Source: Plesiocystis pacifica SIR-1 (GTDB taxonomy: Bacteria > Myxococcota_A > Polyangia > Nannocystales > Nannocystaceae). From it: DNA of 64,000 bases. Positions 57,744 through 64,000 of this stretch are shown here, piece after piece. The stretch's first letter is position 1, and each line of letters begins with the position of its first letter. The DNA is taken from contig NZ_ABCS01000020.1 of NCBI RefSeq assembly GCF_000170895.1, forward strand, positions 1 through 64,000, in the 5' to 3' direction. The translations under genes were made by a program, and so were the position numbers. Under the pieces are notes generated by a model, which was not told the origin of the DNA, did no database searches, and saw nothing but the letters and a program-made list of their open reading frames with translations.

Positions 57744-58220
57744 CTAGTCGTGGGCTTTGACCACGATCGAGCGCTTGACCGACTCGGCGCACTGCTCTGC
57801 GAGGGCGCGCGGAGCTTGGCGGCGGTCGAGGAGGCCGAGCTTGGTGAGCACCGCGAGGTTGAGGCCGGTGACGAGGGCGAAGCCGTGGCCGACGCTCTGC
57901 TGGACGCCGCAGGTGCAGGGGCTCGAGCCCATGAGGTCCGCGACGAGCAAGATGCCGCCGCCGATGTCGACCTCGCCCATGACCTCGCAGACGCGGGCCT
58001 TGAGCGCCGGGGTCACGCCCGCGCCCGCGTCGATGGCCACGGCGTCGTCGAGGCCGTCGACGGGGAGCAACGAGCGGGCCGCTGCGAGGAGGGCCGTGGC
58101 CGAGGTCCCGTGGCCGATGATGACGACGCCACAGCGCGGTCGGACGGCGTCGCCGTTCGGGTCGCTATCGCTCGCCGCGGGCGGAGGCGAGGGCGCTGTG
58201 GTGCAGCCGTCGATGGGCAT
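57744..58220 (-). CDS. PTS EIIA component, mannose family
   Basis: The protein has about 158 residues. 'CGVVIIGHGTSATALL' holds the phosphorylatable His of EIIA-Man, and 'GGGILLVADLMGSSPCTCGV' matches the substrate-binding loop of the family. No EIIB or membrane components are present, so the phosphate probably serves regulation. The N-terminal 40 residues are Pro/Ser-rich. ATG 58220 is chosen, but the ribosome site is poor and a TTG at 58262 is in frame. Confidence 0.8.
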   Translation of the reverse strand: MPIDGCTTAPSPPPAASDSDPNGDAVRPRCGVVIIGHGTSATALLAAARSLLPVDGLDDAVAIDAGAGVTPALKARVCEVMGEVDIGGGILLVADLMGSSPCTCGVQQSVGHGFALVTGLNLAVLTKLGLLDRRQAPRALAEQCAESVKRSIVVKAHD

Positions 58221-58311
58221 GGCCTTCCACGAGATGCTGCAACCACCCCAAATAAATCGCAACTTTGCGCCTGGTGAGTCCGCCCCGCCCTGCGCGTGGC
58301 GATCCCCCCGC

Positions 58312-59205
58312 CTAGCCGTGTCCCGCTGAAATCACGGGACTTTTCGTGACCCCCGAGACTTGGCCCGACCCCGGTCGAGGCGCGGCCTCGGAGGGCCGGC
58401 GGCGCCGGTGCGGAGCGGGCGAACCTGCGGTCTCGAAGCGCAGCGCGTCGATCTGCCTGCGCAAACGATCGCGCAGCTCGAGGCGAGCGCGGGCGCGGGT
58501 GAGCAGGCGCGCGAGGATCATGAAGCCGAACGAGAGCGCGAGGGGGAGGCCGAGGGGGCCGGGCCACGCCAGCCACCACCACGCGAGGGCGAGGACCGGC
58601 AGCGCGAGGGCGAGGACGCCGAGCTCGAGGGCGAGGGCCGGCGCGAGCCAGGCGAGGGTGGCTCGGGGGCGATCGTCGAGGCTCGCGGCGGAGACTCGGC
58701 GGACCAGCAAGGGCGCGGGCGGGGCCGCGTCGTCGAGCGTCGCGTCCAAGGTTGTCTCGGCGCGCGCGAGGACCTCGGCGAGCTCGGCCGCGAGGGCCCA
58801 CCGCCCGCGGTAGCGCGCGACCTCGAGGCTCACGGCGAGCACGGCCGCGCGGGTGCTCGGGCGCTCTCGGGCGGCGCACAGCTCATCCTCCAGAGTATGT
58901 GGCTCGTCGTGGTCGCATCCCCACGCCAGCGCGTCGCGGCGTGCTCCTCGGTGGACGCGATAGACCGAGGCGCCGCGGCAGCGATGCAGGCGACCGCGAA
59001 TGCGCGCGAGGGCCAGGCCCAGGCTGGGCGAGGTCTCGGCCATGCGCAGCCCGTAGGCCGAGCAGCTCTCGCCGTGGGCGAAGGTGCAGCCGACCCGGCG
59101 CAGCGGCCCGCGCCCCGAGGCCCACCGGCGATAGGCGAGGATGGCCGTCCGCAGGGCGCCCAGACCTGCGCGCTGCATCGGGCCTGGCTTGGCTTCACAG
59201 GTCAC
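58312..59205 (-). CDS. YidD-like (DUF37) domain protein with C-terminal membrane part
   Basis: The protein has 297 residues (GTG 59205; ATG 59178 possible). Residues 15-75, 'LRTAILAYRRWASGRGPLR', 'VGCTFAHGESCSAYGLRMA', 'RLHRCRGASVY', fit the YidD membrane-insertion-efficiency family pattern (Y..-SP-GP.-C.F.P.CS.Y-..R...C). The C-terminal half adds two hydrophobic segments ('LAPALALELGVLALALPV', 'PLGLPLALSFGFMILARLL') and a basic tail. YidD normally is a short protein of about 80 residues next to yidC, so this is an unusual fusion in an unusual place. Confidence 0.55.
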   Translation of the reverse strand: MTCEAKPGPMQRAGLGALRTAILAYRRWASGRGPLRRVGCTFAHGESCSAYGLRMAETSPSLGLALARIRGRLHRCRGASVYRVHRGARRDALAWGCDHDEPHTLEDELCAARERPSTRAAVLAVSLEVARYRGRWALAAELAEVLARAETTLDATLDDAAPPAPLLVRRVSAASLDDRPRATLAWLAPALALELGVLALALPVLALAWWWLAWPGPLGLPLALSFGFMILARLLTRARARLELRDRLRRQIDALRFETAGSPAPHRRRRPSEAAPRPGSGQVSGVTKSPVISAGHG

Positions 59206-60199
59206 AGGGCATGCAATCGCAGCCCGGCGCGGCGTCGCAGCTGGGCAGGAGGTCGAAGTCGCAGCTCGGCAGGCCGAGGTCGCAGTCGCTCCAGTACAGG
59301 CAGTCGATGAGCTCGCAGGGCAGGTAGGGCAGCTCGTAGGCGCAGCTGCGGCACTCGTCGCCGCAGGTCGTCCCGCCGCCGCCGTCGGCGGCTCCGGTCT
59401 TGGACTCGACGGGCGGCAGCGGTTGTTCGCTGGCGATGGGCGGATCGCCGGCCAGGCCCCAGCTGCGCCAGTGGGCGCGGAGCGCTTCGAGGCCCAAGCG
59501 CGAGCACAGGGCCACGCGCAGCTCTCGGGGCGGCAGGAAGCCCTCGCCCGCGGGGCTCCAGGGCATCGCGCGCAGGGCGGGGCTGCCGGGCAGGGCGGCG
59601 GCGGCGGCCCAGAGCGTGCCGTCGAGGCCCTGGGCCTCGAGCGCGAGGGGGTGCTCGTGGCTGCGCTTGGCCTTCGTGGATCCGACCAGGGCGACGGTGA
59701 AGCCGACGAGAGGACGGGCGGCGACGAAGGGCGGCGCGGCTGCGTCGGGGGTGCCGTCGCCGTCGTTGTCGTTGTCGTCGTCCGTCGGGGTCAGGCGCCC
59801 GAGGACCTCGCGGGGGAAGCCCTCGGCCCGACGCGCGTAGGTCGCGAACAGTCCGGCCGCGAGGAGCTTGCAGCGCTTGGCGAAGCGCTTGGTGCTGCGC
59901 GCCATCATCCCGGCCTGGGCCGCCAGGTCTTCGCTGCAGACCATGAAGCTCGACGCGGTCTGGGGCGAGTCGACGAGCAGGGCGAGGTGCTCCCGGCCGC
60001 CCACGCGCCACACCTGCAGCTCGCCGTGCTGCCGCGCCAGGGGGCTGTCCTGGCCTGGAGCCCCGCCAAGGCTGACGACCAGAGCCAGGCGATCGCCGGC
60101 GAGGTGGTCGTCGTAGACCAGGCGCGCCTCGGCCCCGGGCTGGCGGGCGATGAGCTGAGAGAGCGCGAGCAGCAGGCGCTCGCTCGGCGGCCCGCTCAC
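59195..60199 (-). CDS. Hypothetical protein with Cys-rich C-terminus
   Basis: The protein has 334 residues; the GTG overlaps the rapZ stop (GTGA). The N-terminal 230 residues look globular and soluble ('ALVVSLGGAPGQDSPLARQH', 'ALLVDSPQTASSFMVCSEDL'). The last 60 residues contain about 13 cysteines in short spacing ('TTCGDECRSCAYELPYLPC', 'PGCDCMPCDL'), suggesting metal binding. There is no signal peptide. It lies inside the rapZ-EIIA gene order, so it may belong to the PTS control circuit. Confidence 0.6.
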   Translation of the reverse strand: MSGPPSERLLLALSQLIARQPGAEARLVYDDHLAGDRLALVVSLGGAPGQDSPLARQHGELQVWRVGGREHLALLVDSPQTASSFMVCSEDLAAQAGMMARSTKRFAKRCKLLAAGLFATYARRAEGFPREVLGRLTPTDDDNDNDGDGTPDAAAPPFVAARPLVGFTVALVGSTKAKRSHEHPLALEAQGLDGTLWAAAAALPGSPALRAMPWSPAGEGFLPPRELRVALCSRLGLEALRAHWRSWGLAGDPPIASEQPLPPVESKTGAADGGGGTTCGDECRSCAYELPYLPCELIDCLYWSDCDLGLPSCDFDLLPSCDAAPGCDCMPCDL

Positions 60200-61110
60200 G
60201 ACGCCCCGGGTGTTCCGCTCTCGCTGGGCGGCGCGAGGTGGGCGGTGTCCGCGAGGGCGCGCTCGAGGTCGCGGTGGCGGACGGTCAGCACGGGCGTCGG
60301 CGAGGCGAGGGGGCTGGCCTCGCAGCGCCCCAGCAGCGCCTCGACCAAGGCCACCGAGCGGTGCTGGCCGCCGGTGCAGCCCAGCGCGAGGGTCAGGTAG
60401 CTCCGACCCTCGCGCAGGGTCAGGGGGGCCTGAAAGCGCAGCAGGCCCTCGACGCGCTCGAGCAGCTCCTGGGCCTCGGGCTGGGCGAGGACGAAGTCGC
60501 GGACGGGCCCGTCGAAGCCGCCGCGGGCCCGGAGCTCGGGGACGTCGAAGGGGTTTTGCAGGTAGCGGGCGTCGAACACCAGGTCGGCCTCGCTGGGCAG
60601 GCCGTTTTTGAACCCAAAGGACATCAAGACCACGCGCAGGGCCTCGCCCCGGCCGCCGTAGCGATCGCGGATCAGCTGCCGGAGCTGGCGCGAGCGCAGG
60701 TTCTCCGTGTCGATGACCGAGTCGGCCAGGGCGCGCAGCTCGACCAGGCGCTGGCGCTCTTCGACGATCGCCCCGGGCACGTCGCCCAGGGGGTGGCGGC
60801 GGCGGGTCTCCGAGAAGCGCCGGACCAGGGTCGAGTTCGGGGCCTCGAGGAAGAGCAGCTCGACCTGGTGACCGGCGGCGATCAGCTCCTCGCGCACGCG
60901 GGGCAGATCGTGGAGGTGCTCCGGGGCCCGGGCGTCCATGCCGATGGCGAGCTTGTGGCTGGCGCCCGCCCGGCTGGCGTTCATCTCGACCAGCTGGGGC
61001 AGCAGGGGCACGGGCAGGTTGTCGACGCAGGGGTAGCCGAGGTCCTCGAGGGCTCGGAGGCAGGTCGACTTGCCGGCGCCGGACAGTCCGCTGACGACGA
61101 GGAGTTCCAT
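60196..61110 (-). CDS. rapZ: RNase adapter/nucleotide-binding protein RapZ
   Basis: The protein has 304 residues. Walker A 'LLVVSGLSGAGKSTCLRAL', Walker B-like 'YPCVDNLPVPLLPQLV', and the conserved C-terminal 'LTLALGCTGGQHRSVALVEA' are diagnostic. In E. coli RapZ links sRNA decay to cell-wall precursor synthesis; in other bacteria it sits, as here, next to hprK and PTS genes. It ends in an overlap with the Cys-rich protein gene. Confidence 0.93.
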   Translation of the reverse strand: MELLVVSGLSGAGKSTCLRALEDLGYPCVDNLPVPLLPQLVEMNASRAGASHKLAIGMDARAPEHLHDLPRVREELIAAGHQVELLFLEAPNSTLVRRFSETRRRHPLGDVPGAIVEERQRLVELRALADSVIDTENLRSRQLRQLIRDRYGGRGEALRVVLMSFGFKNGLPSEADLVFDARYLQNPFDVPELRARGGFDGPVRDFVLAQPEAQELLERVEGLLRFQAPLTLREGRSYLTLALGCTGGQHRSVALVEALLGRCEASPLASPTPVLTVRHRDLERALADTAHLAPPSESGTPGAS

Positions 61111-61159
61111 GGGCGTCTCGGTCTCGCCGGGCTCGGGCGCGAGCTCCGGTGACCCCAGC

Positions 61160-62194
61160 CTATTCGACGTCGCCGCGCTGCACCAGACCGGAGGTCTGAG
61201 GCGGCAGGACCTTGATCGGGGCGCCCTCTTCGGGGCTGGCGTCGGGGGCCGTCCCGGTGGTCTGGGCGATGTGGTTTGCGATCTTCTCCTGGAACTCGCG
61301 GGCCGAGTCGATGCCGCGGAACTTGAGGATCTGATTGCGGGCCACGACCTCGATGAGCGAGGAGATGTTGCGGCCGGCTCGCAGCGGGATGCGGACCAGG
61401 GGGATGTCGACGCCGAGGATCGGCCAGGTGTGGTTCTCGGTGCCGAGGCGATCGTAGTCGCCCTCGTGGAGGTCCGAGAGCTCGACGACCACCTCGACCT
61501 TCTTGGCGTCGCGGACCGCCGCGACCCCGAACAGGTGGGTGATGTTGAGGATGCCCATGCCGCGGATCTCCATGTGGTGCTGGTGCAGGTGCGTGGCCGA
61601 GCCCCAGATGGTGTCGGGCGGGCGGATGGTGACCTCGACGACGTCGTCGGCCACCAGCCGGTGCCCGCGGAGCACCAGGTCGAGGGCCGCCTCGCTCTTG
61701 CCCACGCCGCTGCGCCCGATCAGCAGCAGGCCCACGCCGAGGACGTCGACGAGCACGCCGTGGATGTTGGCCCGGGGCGAGAGCAGGTCCTCGAGCCGGC
61801 GGGTCACCCGGCCGATGAAGCTCGAGGTCATCAGCGGGGTGCGCAGCACGGGGATGCCGTGGGCCTCGGCCAGCTCCATCAGCAGGTCCGGGGGCTCGAG
61901 CCCCCGGGTCAGGGCGAGGGCGGCGAGCTTGCGCTTGCAGTACTTCTCGACCCCGATCCGCGCCTGCTCCTCGCTGACGTGGAGCAGGTAGTCGATCTCG
62001 GTCAGGCCGAGGACCTGCAAGCGGTCGCCGTAGACGTGCTTGACGAAGCCGGACAGGGCCAGCCCGGGCTTTTGAATCCGCGGCCGCGTCAGCAGGCGGT
62101 CGAGGCCCCCCCAGCTCGACAGCACCTCGAGCTGCAAGTCGGTGGAGTCTTCGTCCAGCAGGCGGCTGACTTCGACGGCGGCTTCACGACGCAT
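61160..62194 (-). CDS. hprK: HPr kinase/phosphorylase
   Basis: The protein has 344 residues. The N-terminal domain (about 1-135) is followed by the kinase domain with P-loop 'LIGRSGVGKSEAALDLVLRG' and the signature near 'HHMEIRGMGILNITHLFG'. It phosphorylates the regulatory Ser of HPr with ATP and removes it with phosphate, according to metabolic state. The C-terminus has a short extension after 'NHIAQTTG'. It lies 50 bp from rapZ, and repeat A4 lies between it and hpf. Confidence 0.92.
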   Translation of the reverse strand: MRREAAVEVSRLLDEDSTDLQLEVLSSWGGLDRLLTRPRIQKPGLALSGFVKHVYGDRLQVLGLTEIDYLLHVSEEQARIGVEKYCKRKLAALALTRGLEPPDLLMELAEAHGIPVLRTPLMTSSFIGRVTRRLEDLLSPRANIHGVLVDVLGVGLLLIGRSGVGKSEAALDLVLRGHRLVADDVVEVTIRPPDTIWGSATHLHQHHMEIRGMGILNITHLFGVAAVRDAKKVEVVVELSDLHEGDYDRLGTENHTWPILGVDIPLVRIPLRAGRNISSLIEVVARNQILKFRGIDSAREFQEKIANHIAQTTGTAPDASPEEGAPIKVLPPQTSGLVQRGDVE

Positions 62195-62238
62195 GGCCCG
62201 AGGGTGGCACAGGCGGGCGCCGAGGTCATGTCACGGCG

Positions 62239-62343
62239 GGGCGCCAGCCAGAGGCTGTGAATCATTCACAGCCTCTGACTCCTTCAACGTCGAGGACGAG
62301 CCAGGCCCTCCCTGCCCCACGTCCTCGACTCAGGCTGGCGCCC
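62239..62343. repeat. Repeat family A, copy A4 with outer 11-bp stem
   Basis: First stem 62249-62261/62265-62277 (loop tca); second stem 62289-62298/62320-62329, where a central T-A pair of A1 is A-T here. In addition 62239-62249 pairs perfectly with 62333-62343, closing the element as a three-way junction. It sits between the hpf stop and the hprK start, on their shared transcript. Confidence 0.8.
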
Positions 62344-62365
62344 GCAAAAATGGGTGCCTGGCTTC

Positions 62366-62995
62366 CTAGGCGTCTTCGACGTGACCGCGGGTCTCGATCA
62401 GGCCGTAGCTGCCCTCGTCCTCGAGCCGGTAGATCACGTTGATGTCCCCGGTCTCGGTGTTGGTGAACACCAGGAACTGCTTGTGCGCGAGGTTGAGCTG
62501 CATGACGGCCTCGCGGACCTTGAGGCGGCCGGCTTGGAACTCGGTCTCGCGGATGATGGTCGCCGCCTCCTCGGCGGGAACCACGGGCGAGGACTGAGAC
62601 TCGGCCGCGCGGCGCTCCTCGGCCTGGACCATGGTCTCGGGCTCCTCCTGACCGTCGAGGGAGAACACGACCTGGCGGACGCGCGCCGCCTTACCCTTGT
62701 GCGGCTTGTGGTTGGTGATGCGATCTTTGTAGCGCCGGACCTGCCGCTCCATCTTGGCCAGGGCCATGTCGATGGAGCTGTACATGCTCTCCGTCTTCTC
62801 GGACGAGTGCAGCTGGAGGCCGTTGCGAAGCGTGACGTCGAATTGCGCGATGTGGTTGATCTTCTCGACCGAGAAGGTGCAGTTGACCTTCAGCGGATCG
62901 GAGAAGTAGCGCTTGATCTTGGCCAGGCGGTCCTCGGCGTAGTTGCGAAGGGCGTCTGACGACTCCATGTGGCGGAACACAAACTGGGTTTGCAT
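62366..62995 (-). CDS. hpf: Ribosome hibernation promoting factor, long form
   Basis: The protein has 209 residues. The N-terminal S30AE domain ('VFRHMESSDALRNYAEDRLA', 'NHIAQFDVTLRNGLQLHSSE', 'DMALAKMERQVRRYKDRI') binds the 30S decoding region. The C-terminal S30AE_C segment ('VFTNTETGDINVIYRLEDEG') dimerises 70S into 100S ribosomes. A strong ggaggt lies upstream of the ATG at 62995. The classic rpoN-hpf order is conserved. Confidence 0.92.
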   Translation of the reverse strand: MQTQFVFRHMESSDALRNYAEDRLAKIKRYFSDPLKVNCTFSVEKINHIAQFDVTLRNGLQLHSSEKTESMYSSIDMALAKMERQVRRYKDRITNHKPHKGKAARVRQVVFSLDGQEEPETMVQAEERRAAESQSSPVVPAEEAATIIRETEFQAGRLKVREAVMQLNLAHKQFLVFTNTETGDINVIYRLEDEGSYGLIETRGHVEDA

Positions 62996-63223
62996 CGCGG
63001 TCTACCTCCTACTTTCTGACCCCCTCCAATGGGGGTCGGGAAAATCGTGACTGATCCGAGCGGCGGCCCCAAACGCGGCGTCCCCAGCTCCGAGCCCGTC
63101 CTCTCCCGGGCGCCGGGTTTTCGGCGTCTCAGGGGCGAGGAAGGGGAGGGCGGGGGCGCGCAAAGGGTACAGATTACTTCGGACTGAACGAGTGGCCGGT
63201 CGGGGTGGCCGAGTGGTTCGAGC

Positions 63224-64000
<777 letters not shown>

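Overview
The window looks like chromosomal DNA of a myxobacterium, most likely of the Nannocystineae (Plesiocystis/Nannocystis/Enhygromyxa type). The evidence is very high GC, many lipoproteins whose lipobox is followed by Asp/Glu/Ser/Thr-rich linkers, MYXO-CTERM-like sorting tails (Cys, hydrophobic stretch, Arg cluster) on two surface proteins, TIGR02996-, AgmX/PglI- and Cys-rich DUF4215-like domains, and a deltaproteobacterial rpoN-hpf-hprK-rapZ-PTS cluster. The genus assignment is inference. No rRNA, tRNA, CRISPR array or transposase gene was seen.

Left part (1-12.3 kb): two truncated genes (MDR dehydrogenase, GyrB/ParE-like ATPase) fused at a scar near 270. A divergent signalling module follows: a small STAS-like protein, a pseudokinase carrying what looks like the same domain, and a cNMP-binding/methyltransferase of the 3-OH-PAME synthase type. 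Then come a PI-PLC-like lipoprotein, rlmE, a stand-alone rplC, tatD, and a translationally coupled pair for plant-polymer attack (pectin acetylesterase-like and GH6 cellulase).

Middle (12.4-39.7 kb): surface lipoproteins, a TIGR02996/LRR protein, an MFS transporter, a double-VWA surface protein and a LOG/TIGR00725 protein. Next is a ~1.2-kb low-GC mini-island bracketed by an 18-bp direct repeat inside the 3' end of a hydrolase gene. A six-gene operon with overlapping starts and stops (two hydrolases/lipase, KAS III-like enzyme, SDR, acyl-CoA synthetase, frameshifted hydrolase) follows, then a VIT-VWA protein, a CPA antiporter, a thioredoxin-like lipoprotein and divergent desaturases.

Right part (39.8-64 kb): a subtilase with a (SSSEEE)n stalk, a radical SAM gene broken by a structured repeat, dacB, serS, lipoproteins, a rhomboid operon, and a regulatory PTS locus running leftwards (rpoN, hpf, hprK, rapZ, Cys-rich protein, YidD-like, EIIA-Man, HPr, lipoprotein, EI, and a hydrolase lacking the usual Ser nucleophile). 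No sugar permease is present, so a regulatory PTS is inferred.

The most novel items are: (i) repeat family A, about 84-90 bp with two hairpins supported by compensatory base changes, present four times plus a remnant, and once inserted in a gene; (ii) repeat family B, about 105-145 bp, sitting just 3' of stop codons; (iii) the mini-island; (iv) a recurrent DEVG(E/P) tag shortly after the lipobox cysteine of several lipoproteins, a possible sorting signal; (v) the pseudokinase/methyltransferase module.
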